DNA from: Amoebophrya sp. A120
Lineage: Eukaryota > Sar > Dinophyceae > Syndiniales > Amoebophryaceae
Length of the DNA: 64,000 bases
Direction: 5' to 3'
Assembly (NCBI GenBank): GCA_905178155.1
Contig: CAJINV010000005.1
Location: forward strand, 4,713,394 to 4,777,393
Below the pieces are notes generated by a model. That model searched no databases and was not told where the DNA came from. It saw only the letters and a program-made list of their open reading frames with translations. Below, one piece after another: positions 20,901 to 33,168 of the stretch (its first letter is position 1; the number at the start of each line of letters is the position of its first letter). A program made the translations under genes and the position numbers.

Positions 20901-23900
20901 CGCCCCCCTCCCTCTAGAAGAAGCTGCGCCAAGCTGAAAGGCGCAACCCGGAAAATGAATTTGCGCGAATTTTTGCGCGGCACGAAAATCATCAGAGGCG
21001 GTTTTGGACGTGGCTGAAGCTCAGAAGTCTGCGCCAAAATCGCGAGAATCTGTCAAGTTTCGCCCCCCTCCCTCTAGAAGAAGCTGCGCCAAGCTGAAAG
21101 GCGCAACCCGGAAAATGAATTTGCGCGAATTTTTGCGCGGCACGAAAATCATCAGAGGCGGTTTTGGACGTGGCTGAAGCTCAGAAGTCTGCGCCAAAAT
21201 CGCGAGAATCTGTCAAGTTTCGCCCCCCTCCCTCTAGAAGAAGCTGCGCCAAGCTGAAAGGCGCAACCCGGAAAATGAATTTGCGCGAATTTTTGCGCGG
21301 CACGAAAATCATCAGAGGCGGTTTTGGACGTGGCTGAAGCTCAGAAGTCTGCGCCAAAATCGCGAGAATCTGTCAAGTTTCGCCCCCCTCCCTCTAGAAG
21401 AAGCTGCGCCAAGCTGAAAGGCGCAACCCGGAAAATGAATTTGCGCGAATTTTTGCGCGGCACGAAAATCATCAGAGGCGGTTTTGGACGTGGCTGAAGC
21501 TCAGAAGTCTGCGCCAAAATCGCGAGAATCTGTCAAGTTTCGCCCCCCTCCCTCTAGAAGAAGCTGCGCCAAGCTGAAAGGCGCAACCCGGAAAATGAAT
21601 TTGCGCGAATTTTTGCGCGGCACGAAAATCATCAGAGGCGGTTTTGGACGTGGCTGAAGCTCAGAAGTCTGCGCCAAAATCGCGAGAATCTGTCAAGTTT
21701 CGCCCCCCTCCCTCTAGAAGAAGCTGCGCCAAGCTGAAAGGCGCAACCCGGAAAATGAATTTGCGCGAATTTTTGCGCGGCACGAAAATCATCAGAGGCG
21801 GTTTTGGACGTGGCTGAAGCTCAGAAGTCTGCGCCAAAATCGCGAGAATCTGTCAAGTTTCGCCCCCCTCCGTCTAGAAGAAGCTGCGCCAAGCTGAAAG
21901 GCGCAACCCGGAAAGCAAATTTGTGCGAATTTTTGCGCGGCACGAAAATCATCAGAGGCGGTTTTGGACGTGGCTGAAACTCAGAAGTCTGCGCCAAAAT
22001 CGCGAGAATCTGTCAAGTTTCGCCCTCCTCCCTCTAGAAGAAGCTGCGCCAAGCTGGAAGGCGCAACCCGGAAAGCAAACTCTTGCGAACTTTTGCGCGG
22101 CACGCGCGTCATCTATCGGAGGCGGTTTTGGACGTGGCTGAAGCTCAGAAGTCTGCGCCAAAATCGCGAGAATCTGGCAAGTTTCGCCCCCCTCCCTCTA
22201 GAAGAAGCTGCGCCAAGCTGAAAGGCGCAACCCGGAAGGCAAATTTTTGCGAACTTTCGCGCGGCGCGAAAATTATGGGCGGCGTTTTTGGAGGTGGCTG
22301 AAGCTCAGGAGTCTGCGCCAAAATCGCGAGAATCTGCCAAGTCTGCGCTGCTCCTTTACCGACTTCTTGAAGAAGTTGAGAAGAATTCCTTATGCAGGAT
22401 AGGCATGACAGAGATCCCACAAAATTTGTCATGCTAGGCGCTGCAGTCCAGACCTCATGTCATGGGTCACGAAAAACCTAGATGACAAACCCTGCACTCT
22501 TCCCGACCCAGACATATTTGCTTTCGATACGGCAAGAGCATTCGCGATTTCACCTATGTCGGAGGAAGCGTTCGAAATTGCGTCGAACTGGTGTTCTTCT
22601 TCATCTCCTTCTCCTTCTCCCAACGTGGCGGCCAACATTACGCTCTTCCACCCTGCAAACGCCTTACCCACAGTACCTCCTCGCAATAGGAGTAAAGAAA
22701 CCTTGAACAACTCCGCCCGACGTAATCTCTCCTCGGACAGCGACGCCGGCCTTGTTGCAGCCTTCAGCTGATGACAATGCACTGGACTTCTTGCCAAGCC
22801 TTGTAGTTTTTGCTCCATTTGCAACATCCGCTGTTCCCGGCGTTTCTGCTGTTCCCGATGGTAAGCAGCGAATGAATTCTCGTCATTATCTCCGCTTCCC
22901 GGCGATTCAGTCGCAGCAACTAGCTCGGTCCTCCGGTCGAGCGCGAATCCTTTGATCGTATCTGCAGTGGTGTCATTATCCGTGTGGGAATGAGCTTCTT
23001 CCTCGGTTTTGTGGGACAAAGTCAAGGCTTTTTCCGGCACCGGCCTTCGGTGAAGAGAAGTTGGAGGGTTCAACATTCGCGTGCTGCCCGTTTGTTCATC
23101 ACCAACTGTAGCAGATTTGCCTCCGGGTACAACCTGCTTTATCAGGTCGCGGACAGAGGAGATCATCGGTCGTGCGGAGAAAGAGAGAGACGCGTTGGCT
23201 CCTTCCCCTTGCAGAGGACCTCCATCGTGATGTCCATCTTCGGTATTGAGAGTTCCTCGCGAGGGGTCCTCGTTGAGCGTACGCGAGATCGAGACGCCGC
23301 TCTCGGCCTGATATCAGTGTGAAGATTTTTTCAGGATTTTGGTATACAAACTCTGTCATTCCAGATAAGCAAAAGATCGAAGCTTTGTCATGCTGAATAA
23401 CGATAAAAAGGTTCTATGTATCTGTACCTCCGCCTGCAACTGTTTCTTCAACTCCATGACCGTGAAATTCTCCTCCAACATCTTCAGCGCCATGCTCTGC
23501 TGGCGCTGCTGCCGTTCCTGCATCAGAAACTGACTTTCCGATTGCTCGTTCCGGATCTTCACAAAGTCCCGCTTTATTTCCATCTCCTCTTCCATATCGA
23601 ACCGCCTTGCTTTCTTTTTCCCCGCAGACCCCGGCGGGGTGCTGATGGTGAAGTGTTCCACCGGACTCGAGCTGTTTGGAATGTTGTCCACTGCAGAAGC
23701 AAACACTGGCGTTGCTGGGGAAAATGCGCCCGTCTTTTCCAGATCCCGCTTCACATTGATCCTTTCGACCTTGTTGATCCTCATCTTCTCTAAATCGTGC
23801 CCAACAGTCTGAAGCCGCTCCTTGATCGTAGATGGCGGATCTTCGCTGTGGGAAGAAGTTGTGCTGTTGTTCAAGTAAGGTTCAGTTCGAGAAGTTATTC

Positions 23901-26900
23901 CCACACCAGTAAAAGTCCGCTTCATCTTGGCCGGTCGTCCCGGAGCAGCAGGAGCATCTACAATTTTCTCGATGGAAATCAGGTTCTTGATTTTTTCCCT
24001 TTCAACAACAACATCGTCCGCAAAGTAGACTGCGCTTTCCGGAATAGACGCTCCTGCCGGGTGCACAGGTGTGATGTAATTCTTCTCATTTTCCTTTTCT
24101 TGGGCCAGACCCGCGAAGAGTTTCTCGAAATTCTTGTCGTAGAGGTTCTCCAACGCGTTGTCGTGATCACTAGTGTATCAACTGTAAAAAATGTCTGGGT
24201 CTGGAAGAATCCAACTTGTCATGCTGATTTTGGATTCTAAAAAAATCTGTATTGCATGAGCAGCAAAGAGCGTCCAAGTTTTGCTACACGCACAGAGCAT
24301 TTGTCATGCGGTATAGGCATCAGGAAGCGCTCACAAAATCTGTGATGATAGGGCATGCATCACAGACATCAGGAGTCATGCAAAATGTGCATGACAAACC
24401 TGGCAATCTTCAGACCCAGACATTTTTACATTTGGTATGGTTAATTCAGCAGAAAAGTCTGCGCTGTTTTGTTCAGCTTTCTCCGCACTCGGCTTGCAGC
24501 TGTCCGGGGAAGAGGAAATAAAACCGCTGCTGTTGACTACACTCTGGTCGTGCAGATGCGCGCCTCCTGACTCTTGATGCTCACCGCCATTTTTGTCCAC
24601 CACGTCAATGAAAGATCGCTTCGAGAGAATTTTCACGTGCGCCGCCTTGTGGAAGTAACTGGATTTGTTGTTCTTCGCAGACGCGTCGGACAACCCGGCG
24701 AAGGAAACAGTAGAGAAGTTGTTGGGGTTCTTTTCTTGCGTGTAGTCCGACGACCCGTGCAGTTTATTCTTCAAATTCTGCTGCAACACCGCCATCACTT
24801 TACTCTTCTTCGTCTTTTTCAACACCCGCGGCGCTTCCGGCGTGGAGAAAACGGAGTCGTTTTGCTTCTGGTCCTCTAAATCGACGCTTTCATCAACCCA
24901 ATCATCTTCCGGAGGGGACTTGTGCTGGTCCTTCGGAATGTTCGTAGCCGCAGTTTTTGGTTTATTCTTGTGCTCGTCGAGCTTGCCGTCGGCACCAGTA
25001 GCTCCAAAGAAACCGCCAAAAACCGACGTGTCGATTTTCCCAACTAAAGGGGTTCTTGTTGCAGTCGCCCCAATAAATAAACCGCCTTGAAAAACCGTGT
25101 CGATTTTGCCAACATCTAGAGAAGACTGCTCGTCCAAGGTTTCGGAGAGAGGGTGGACCACAATTGCTGCTTCCTTGTCATTTGTTCCCTCCGTAGTTTG
25201 TGCATGAGATGAACTTTGCTCTCTTTCCTGTTTCTTCTTGTCAACAACAGCCTTCACAACTTCCAAAAAGTCCGCTCCGGAATAGGACGACGCCCGCGGC
25301 CGCTTCTTCCTGTTGTTCTCCTCGTCAGAGGAAATTATCGGTGAGGAAGTAGCTTTGTGTAGCAGTTCGGCGATCGAGGCGGACGAACTGCGCGGTCGCT
25401 TGTACAGAATTAGGTTCTTTTTCGACTTGTTCGTTATGTCCTCGCCTTGGTCGTTTTCAACCACGACCGCAACCGGAGCCGGCGGCGGCGCCAACAGAGA
25501 TGACGCGGGTGCACGGTTTTTCGAATTCAAAGGGTTGAATTTCTTCACCGGGGCGTGTTTTTCGAAGTCGGAATCGGAATCTTCGGGCACGACTACCTTC
25601 GGTGGCGCTAAAGCCCTCGCCAAGGTGCGATTTTTCGTGCTTTCCGGGTTGAACTTTTTCACCGGGGCGGAATCGGAATCGGAATCCTCATCTGTCATTG
25701 TTTTGCCAGTTGTTCCGTCTGCCCGGGCAGCTGAAATTCCTCCTGCTTTTTCACAAGAAGTAGAGCCGGTTCTTTCTTCATTGCTAGTTCCGCGGACCGG
25801 CGTCTCTCCAATAATTTTCGGTGGCGCCAAGTCTTTCGCCAGAGTTCTGGTCGTACTGTTCTTGGGGTTGAACTTCTTCACCGGTTCGTCCTGTTCTATT
25901 CCGGACTCCTCCTGCTGAGCAGATTCAGTGCTGGCACCTTCTGCTTCATTCCCCAGCAGTACCTTCGGTGGCGCCAGATCTTTCGCCAAGGTCCTCGTCG
26001 TGGAAGAAGCAGGATTGAACTTTTTCACAGGCTCTTGTTGCACGACATCGTCCTTCTCGACGTCCATTTCTGTTTCATCTTCACCCACTGTAACCTTCGA
26101 AACTTTCGGCGGCACCAGGTCTTTCGCGAGGGTTCTGTTCTTGGAACGGCCTTGGTCAAACTTCTTCACCGGTTCCTCGTTTTCGCTTCGCTGATCAGCG
26201 TCTCCGGTCTCGCTTCCCGCAGAACAGCCTTCTTTTTGATTTTCTCCCGCAGCGCTAGCAGCCGTGTTCTTCTTCGGCAGACTCGGCGGCACCAAATCCT
26301 TCGCCGCCACACGCGGAGCACATGACTTCACACTTGGTTTCTTCTCTGGATCACCGAACGCCGACATCTCGGTGTCCACTCTGTTGTGCTGATCTCCCGA
26401 CTGTTCTTCATTTTGCTCTCCTTTCCTCGCCAAAATGCTCCCTAACGTCGGTGGCACCAAAGCACTCGCTTTGACCTTCGCGTATCCACCGCCGCCATCC
26501 GCACCACTTTTCTTCTCCGGACTGCAAAACCGGTTTCCCTCGGCATCGTATGGCGTTCTCAAACGTTACACTCTCAACTGTTACATGAATTTGTCATGCA
26601 AGACAACCTTAAGCCGCCAGATGATCAAGCTGCTTCGCATGACAAATAATCGAAAGGCCAGACAGAACCTAAATCCATGCAAAATTTGTGATGTAAGACT
26701 TGCAAGCTTGCCCCTTGCCCTATTGCTGTTTTTGCATGTTGACAAATTCATGTAACAGTTGAGAATGTAACAGTTGAGAACGCCATACATCGTGGTAACA
26801 CGTTGTTCCTGCGTCGGCTCCAACGTTCGCATACAGCTTCGCGTAGATGTCGGCTAGCGAGGCAGGCGGCGTCGGCACGAACACCTTCGGGGGGACGGTT

Positions 26901-29900
26901 TCGGACGCTGTCTGCTTTTTGTTCTCCTTGCAGCCTGCAGTTCGGTTCAGAAACTTCTTCACCGGACCCTCGTTGTCGGAGGAGGAATCGCTCTGGTTTT
27001 GTTCCGTATTGTCGCCAGTTTTGCTGTTCGACTGTTGAACACGATCGCCAGCGGGAGAAGAAAGCTCCTTTGGAGTGCCAGGAGCGTGATCCTCCGTTTT
27101 CTTCTCCACTGCAGAATCTTTATTCCTACCGTTGGAAGTAGTTTTGTGCTCCATCACACTGCTATCTGCCATACCGTTCAGAACCGGACTCACCCCCCGT
27201 TCGATGATCGGATGCACCATTCTTGTCGCGCTGATCGACCGTCGCGCCCCACCGCCTAACACCGGCGGCTTGCCCAGCTTCGGGGAGGGGCCGCGGGAAG
27301 TGGAAGCAGTCGTGGTTGGAACGCCAGTCGGAACAGATTTAATTTTCGACGCGTCTTCTTCTTTGGTATTCAACTTCGGAGTAGAGGTGGAGGTCGCTGT
27401 TGTGACATTAAAAGCCGCACGCTTCATCTTGTCAACACCAGCGCCAACAGTTGGCGTATTCGGTGCCGATGCCGAGGCGGTGATTCCGACAAAAGCCTTT
27501 GTACTCTTCTCCGCGGGTCGGAAACCTCCAGAAGCAGCACCGCTTGCCGGCGTTCCAAAACCAGATCCACCAAAACCACACCCTCTTGCACCAGAACTAC
27601 CAAGACCCAAACCAATTCCAGCAACACGACTGCCAGGTGTGCGATTGTTCTGCTTCAACCGGTCAAACCGCACGTTCCGTAGCAACTCGCCAAATTTCAA
27701 AGTCTCCTTCGTATCCGGATCCAACCATTGATTCCCGATCCCATCGGCAATGGTCGTCGGAATCGTCGTTAAAATAAACAAGGACGGGGTCCAGTCAAAA
27801 ACAGCAGCAGAAGTCGCGGACGCGCCTGGTCCTGCAGTTATCTCCTTCTGCAGCAGCGGCTTCAGAAACAACGTTAATTTCGAGTTCCGAAAGGGGATGT
27901 AGCTGACGGAGGAACTTTTTGTGCTCTGGCGCGCCGCGTGCCCCTGAATGTGGCGGGTGGTCGCGGTTAATAAACCAGAGTCCTTTGTGCAGGTACTGGC
28001 GGCGGTGCTCAGGGTGGAAGCGTTCAACAAGTTGCTGTTATTTACTCCCAATAAAGATGAAGATGTTGGCGTGCTTGCAGCAGCACCATGATCTCCTCGT
28101 GGCGAGTTGTGGAACTCCTTCGCTTTCACCTTGGATAACTTCTCCACGACCTCCCGCAAGGCGTTCAAACTCAGGTTCTTCCGGGTCGGGGAGGGGGTAT
28201 GCTGTCGGTTCTTCCCGCCCTTCATCTTCATCACCACTCTCCCCCCGTTCTATGCAAGAAAAAAGCTGCGTGAGTGTAAATCTGTAATGCAGAACACGCA
28301 ACAGAGTCACGCCTGTCATGCCAGACAGCCATGAAGTTCTCTTTTCGTGTGTGTTTTCCCTTACAAGCCACGCATGATAGGTTTTCTCTGTCATGTGGAG
28401 CAAATTTGTGATGCTGTCAGCCAAAGATAGTTACACGAACACAATTTTTTTTCTTGGATACGTTCTGCAGGAAGTTCAAACTCGGGCGGGACAATGGGGA
28501 ACGGGAACTTGCGGTGGGGGAAGAATCAAGGATGGTCGAGGAATTGTGCGTCGAATGGTAGTAATCTTGGTTTTTCACGTTCATCTTGTTGCCATGTTTA
28601 CCGGCCGTAGTTGTAGTTCCGGTCGGCAACAAATTCCGTTGCCAACTCCCCAGGTCGACGAAATGGAGTACCGCGGTTGTCGTGTTTGTTGAAGAGAAAG
28701 TTGCAGTAGATGAACTACCATTGCTAGTAATTACATCCGGCTTCCCAACATCATCCGACGGCGTCTCCTGCAAAACCGGGGAGTTTTGGTGGATGGAGAA
28801 AACCGCGTGTTGCCCCGGAAATTTCGGTTTGTCGAGTTTGCTGTCCCACAAGAGCGACAAAGCCTGCTTGATCTTCTCGCAGATGATGGAAGAAGAAGTG
28901 GGGGCTGTGGCTGAAATCGTGTTTGCATCCTCCTCCCCAACTAAAGGCACGTGCCGGGCGTTCTCGAATCGCGAGATTGTTTGGAGTTCCGGGGGTAAAA
29001 CCGCTTTCGGTTTGTACACGTCGATTTTCTCCTTTATCCTGTGCAAAAGTATCGTACTCGTAGTAATCGCGTTTATGCATGACAAATCTCTTTTTCAAAG
29101 TAAGTATAGCATGAGAAATTCCATTTGTGATGCTGAGCAAATTTGTAATGCGATTGCTACTAGTACGATGCTTTTGCATTTCATATCCTTCAAGCTTGTC
29201 TGATGTTTCTCCGCGAACAAATCGCAAATCTTTTCGTCCGGCAGGAAGGAGACAAAGGTGCAGGTGAAAGATGAGGTCGTGGGGGCGAACGAGAAGTCGT
29301 GTTGTAGTTGCAGTTTATCGCCATCCGCAGATGAAGCCAGCAGCTCTTCTAACTGTTTTAACACCCGCGGGATGATTCCGGAGGAGAAGAATTCCGGGCG
29401 GACCGCAGAAGAAGAACCCGAATCCGCATCGGTCGGCATAACAACTTCCTCTGTGCAGGAGTTCGTCCTGGAGCCACGGACTTCATTGCCCGTCGAAAGT
29501 AGTAGACTTTCCTCTCCGAACATCAACTTCGTCTTCCCGGTGTGTTCAGCGCCGTAGAGCACAACACCGCTGGACTTTTTCCCCGCGACGAAATCTTGGA
29601 TATAGGAGGAAATAGCGGCTTCGATGTGGTGGTTCTGTTGCTGTTGTGTGTGACCTGACGGTACAACTCTTTGCACTGTCTCGTCCTCCTGCTCTTCGGC
29701 AGCGCTTTTCCCGCCATTCGGGACGGCGGAAAGCACGATGGTGCGGAGAAAATTCTCGTCGAAAGCAGGTAGTTGATCGGCGGGTGGTTGCGATGAGGTG
29801 CTGCCGGGTACGGGTTCAGCAGGAGACGCTGCTATTTTTGCGTCCCCGTGCGGCACTCCGACCTTCATGTCGTTGTCCGGCAGAGGCGACCCTTCTGGCG

Positions 29901-29934
29901 GCGCGGTGGAATTGGTCGTCAAGGACGGCATCAT
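14943..29934 (-). CDS. Very large kinesin-like protein, 11 exons, nine introners
   Basis: ATG 29934 (in-frame TAA 15 nt upstream). Exons are joined across introners by removing each element plus one 5-bp duplicate; the reading frame holds at the joins checked. Product roughly 3,400 residues. The N-terminal motor has GAEHTGKT (about 128-135, P-loop), SSGIIPRVLKQLEELL, HAVFSIHQ, LHFVDLGSWQR (switch II position), NLSLNALREVV, SYIPFRNSKLTLFL and KETLKFGELLRNVR, in kinesin order. The switch regions are eroded (no SSRSH; DLGSWQ instead of DLAGSE), so ATPase activity is doubtful. Next come about seven PVKKF...LAxxLxPPK repeats across the 26549 introner, then acidic and coiled-coil segments (QERQQRQQSMALKMLEE), long disordered tails, and a C-terminal zinc-ribbon-like CENKNC...CPKCGKK. 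One ordinary GT-AG intron (23308-23427). Alternative: more than one transcript, although no internal start is required. Confidence 0.7.
15911..16181. mobile_element. Introner, family A
   Basis: Ends TATCAAATGCAAAAATGTCT and CAGACATATTTGCAACGCATA. Exact duplication TTCGT on both sides (15906-15910, 16182-16186). Lies in the kinesin-like gene. Confidence 0.9.
16550..16700. mobile_element. Introner, family D (151 bp)
   Basis: Ends TATGAACTGCAGAAGTATCG and ACTTTTGCACAGGATA with inverted ACTCGTA/TACGAGT inside. Duplication CGCAT on both sides. Same family as 29035-29185 and 36846-36995. Confidence 0.88.
16969..17178. mobile_element. Introner, family E
   Basis: Left end TATGGAGAGAAAAAAGTTTG, right end CTTCTTTCTTTTGATA (imperfect inverted). 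Duplication CTTCC on both sides (16964-16968, 17179-17183). Confidence 0.82.
17636..18624. mobile_element. Large 989-bp introner, family G, long TIR and GC-rich core
   Basis: Starts TATGACTTGTTCAACGTACC and ends with the inverse. Duplication TCGGA on both sides (17631-17635, 18625-18629). The inverted repeat continues imperfectly for about 180 bp, including a near-perfect block of about 49 bp starting GCATCCACCG (17768-17816 against 18434-18482). The core (about 17820-18430) is GC-rich with no recognisable protein. Excision joins HNSTS to the exon beginning EEQILVASS in frame. Confidence 0.85.
19840..22529. mobile_element. Introner, family A, expanded to 2.7 kb by a minisatellite
   Basis: Left end TATCCAGTGCAAATATGTCT, right end AGACATATTTGCTTTCGATA. 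Near-duplication CTGCA/CGGCA flanks it. Removal restores ALAVGFSQLGALND in frame. The interior is filled by the 160-bp array. Confidence 0.82.
20010..22345. repeat. 160-bp tandem array inside an introner
   Basis: The landmark GGTTTTGGACGTGGCTGAAG recurs every 160 bp from 20520 to 21960. Variant copies occupy both ends (from about 20010, and to about 22345). About 14 copies in all; the central copies (about 20620-21860) look identical, which suggests recent homogenisation. Confidence 0.93.
23308..23427 (-). other. Canonical GT-AG intron in the kinesin-like gene
   Basis: On the minus strand the exon ends GCGGAG, then GTACAGATAC to CTGATATCAG, then GCCGAGAGC. Both joins are phase 0. It has no introner-type terminal repeats, so ordinary and introner introns coexist in one gene. 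Confidence 0.75.
24176..24437. mobile_element. Introner, family A, opposite orientation
   Basis: Ends TATCAACTGTAAAAAATGTC and CAGACATTTTTACATTTGGTA. Target duplication degraded (TAGTG/TGGTT). The interior is the reverse complement of the other family A copies, such as 34350-34610. Excision gives AELTSDHDNALENLY in frame. Confidence 0.85.
26549..26787. mobile_element. Introner, family F
   Basis: TIR of about 50 bp: TATGGCGTTCTCAA...TGTTACATGAATTTGTCA at the left and its inverse at the right. Exact duplication CATCG on both sides. It splits the PVKKF repeat region of the kinesin-like gene, and the join (YHDAEGNRF) is in frame. Confidence 0.9.
28251..28460. mobile_element. Introner, family E
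   Basis: Left end TATGCAAGAAAAAAGCTGCG, right end ACAATTTTTTTTCTTGGATA. Duplication CGTTC on both sides. The join LQNGGRVVMKMKGGK is in frame inside the kinesin motor. Confidence 0.86.
29035..29185. mobile_element. Introner, family D (151 bp)
   Basis: Ends TATCCTGTGCAAAAGTATCG and GATGCTTTTGCATTTCATA. Duplication TCCTT on both sides. It splits the motor domain between the P-loop exon and the switch exon. Confidence 0.88.
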
Positions 29935-32900
29935 ACAGATTGAGACTTAATTTTGTCCAGGTCTGTTGTATCAAGCTGATGCAGCTGAATCAATACCAGA
30001 CGTCGTTTTAACTTCTAGTAGCAATCAACATAGTATTACCTTTTTTATTTCGCGTTCAACAGGGGAAATCTAAATTTCGTTTGCTTGCCAGAAGTGGTGA
30101 TAATACTCCAAGGCCTCGTGATGCTTCGAGAGAGCAAAAACGAAGAGCTTGCACTGTTTTACGAGGTGAATAATCACAAGAAGTTTGATTCTCGATTTCC
30201 ATTCGGTGCCATTTTTCTCTCGATCTAGACTGTCGACCCGCACACCACATCGCTCTCGCGCATTCTAAGACGAAAATCAAAATGCTGCTTCTGGAGACCC
30301 TACTTACGCCACGCTTCCAAATTGAAAACGAAGACAAACAATTTTCTTCTCATTTGCAGCTGCTCGTCACTCGTTCCACCCATTTTTTAACACTCTCTCA
30401 CGAACAGATAACAAAAAGAACAGAAAACCGAGCTTCTGGCTTTGACGCGTGCGTACTGAGCACCAACGATGGGTGGTCCTGTGAAGAAATTGCCAATTTA
30501 TACATGTCGTGGGAATTGGTGCCCAGAAAGAGCGCGCAGCCATCAAAGCAGCACGGCTGGCAACGATTGCCGCTCGTGCGCAATCTCCCATCATGGTGCC
30601 AACCATTGGGCGAGATTAGCAACACACGGACATCGCGATAGCGAGCTAAAGACGTCGGCGGCCTTCCCGACCTGCGCCCGATCGATAGTGGGCGCCGCGT
30701 TCCTTCCGCGGCAACAGGGGGCGCGCCAAAGCACCCACACCACGAGCGGACCAGCCCGGCAGCGCGCTTCCTCCGATGGCGGCCGGCTGACCTGAAGGGG
30801 GCCCCGCCCCACACAATGGCCGAACGGGCGGCGCTTGGCGGGGCGGCAAAGGCCGGCCCGGCTCGGCAGTGGCGCAACCAAGCGCCGCGGGGGCGTTCGC
30901 AATCGCGGGGGCGCCTTCATCGCTCGCACAATTTGAGCAACCAACTGAACATCTTGGCGGCCAAGCTTTTTTGGTTGCGCCTTGCGCCCGGCCGAAGGCG
31001 CGCGCGCCCCCCGTCCGTCCTCGCGGCGGGCCGTCTCGTCCCCGCGCAGCGAGGGACGCTGCAACAGGAATGGCGCACGGAAGGCGCTGGGACGAGTCGC
31101 GCCCATACTGAGTTGCAGCTGCTGCCTTCTGGCTTTCTTCTTCCTACGAAAAATTCGGCAGCAACGAAAATTATAATGATACTCTGTTCTCCGAAAATTA
31201 TAATACATGGAGATTTATATGAGGCAACTTTCTTTCGTGGCCAACACTGCTCCACTCGGGCGGAATGCTCGGAAGGACACATCACTCTGAAGCAAACGCC
31301 ACTACCTCGTAAGGAATACCCAATCCTTGTAAATTTGGTGGCGCTGCTGATTGCAATACAACCCCTCGAGCTCTCTCCTTTTGGAAACACTTTGCCGCCC
31401 TCCGAACATGAAGATACAGACGCACGTCGAAGACAGCGAAACACCACTTCTATCTTCTTTAATATTTCCGTGCGTCGTTTATTGCAACTGACGCTTCAAT
31501 CTCATCTCGTCACCATCACTCGTTTTATCCTTATTTCTGGAACAGAAAAAGAACACCAGAACGAACTGGCCCCGGAAAGGACTGCAAGAGAAAAAACGAC
31601 CCTGATCAACAGATCAGTAGAAAAAGTGTTAACGACCTAAACCTGCTCGTGGGTATCTTTACTAAATGCTTACATACGCAATACACACACAGGTAAGACA
31701 CGCGCACGAAGGTGCGCAGCGAGCGCGTGCGGCCAGAAACACTCGGTCGAGCGCAACGTCACGACGGCTAGAGGCGCGGGCGGCGCGGGCCAACGCGGCC
31801 GTCGGACAGGGCGTAGGCCAGCCCCACGGGATCGCCCGGGCTGCGCACTGTGACTTCCCACTGGGCAGTATCACTGCGCCCTCTCACAACACACCAAGAG
31901 CGGGCTCTGGGCCGAACGAAACAGAGCCCACCCCTACCGGCGGAAAGGTAGGCGGACCGCGACCACAGCCGGCCCAGGGGGGAGTTAGTCGCAACCGCCG
32001 CAACGCTGCTGGAAACCCCACCAGAGCCAGCGAGGGGCGCCACGCCATTGCTCTGGCTTTCGGTAGCAGAGCCCGGCAAGCCAGCCGCGCCTTTCTTTGC
32101 TCATGACTTCGGCGGGCCCCATACTCGTCTACGGTGTCTTCGCCATGCTTCTTCTAGGTGTCGGGGGCGGGCAGGCCGCGCTCGCCCACTCTGCCTGGCT
32201 CCTTGCCGGCGAGCAGGCCGCGTGGCGAAGAGCCAACGGAAACAAGGAAGGGCCACAAAGGAAAGCCCACGCAGACGCTCGCAATCGCGCGCGCAATATA
32301 AAAGCGCCACCGCTTCGCCCTTCCGCTCCTGTGTGTTTTGCAGCTTCTGGGCCCCCACAGGCGACCGGGCCGCGTTCGTCGAAGACGTCTGTGAGCACTC
32401 GCAACGCGCTCCGCGGAGCCCTCGCATTGTCCGGCCCTCCCATACACAATGCCGAGGCCAGGCGGGGCGCTGCGGTGTGGCGAGCGGACTACGCCACGCA
32501 CTTCATTGCGTCGCTCGTCCACAGAGGATGGATTCATTGGATCGCTCGTCCGTTGTAGTGTTGCGCCTTGTGTTCACACGATAAAACCAAGATCTCGACC
32601 CTCGCCTCAATATGCCACATCCATGACCAAGCACAACTCCCTAAGTAGTTGCGGACAACGCCACTCTTACTCTCATCTCCGCTCCCAGAAAAAACTACTC
32701 AAATCTAGAACACTCCGGTGAACAAGAGTGGAGGTCACCGCTTCGCTGAAATCTTGATGCTGCGCAGCAGCTTTGCCGAGAATCAGACTGACAACTACGT
32801 AAGTGTTCATTTTACACACACATCAAACAGATGGCTCAACATGTCTCATGCGCACTATTATATCAATCTGGGTTTTCATCTTACAGGCTTTGAGTCTCAT

Positions 32901-33168
32901 CAACTCGCACTGCCGTTCCGCTCCAGGCTGACGAATAAGTAGCAGTTTTGGTCGGTTGATCCTCCAGAAAGTGTACCTAAAACATCAATCACGACAAGGA
33001 CGCCACACCCACACCATAATTCGATTATGAATTTTACACATGTAATATCCATCGTGCGTAAATACTACTTCCTTCACGTCCTTCTCCTATTATGTTCCTT
33101 TTCCCAGAACCCAACCGGCTCGCGATACCGTATCCTCATCCCATCGTCGAAACCCATGTGTGAAGATG
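29935..33168. other. Gene-poor region with GC-rich blocks
   Basis: About 30600-31130 and 31690-32560 are GC-rich with motif-free frames on both strands. The rest is AT-rich. I could not support any gene. Around 32861-32902 is a stretch (TATCAATCTGGGTTTTCATC, then TTACAGGCTTTG) that partly recurs at 49402-49440. Confidence 0.45.
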
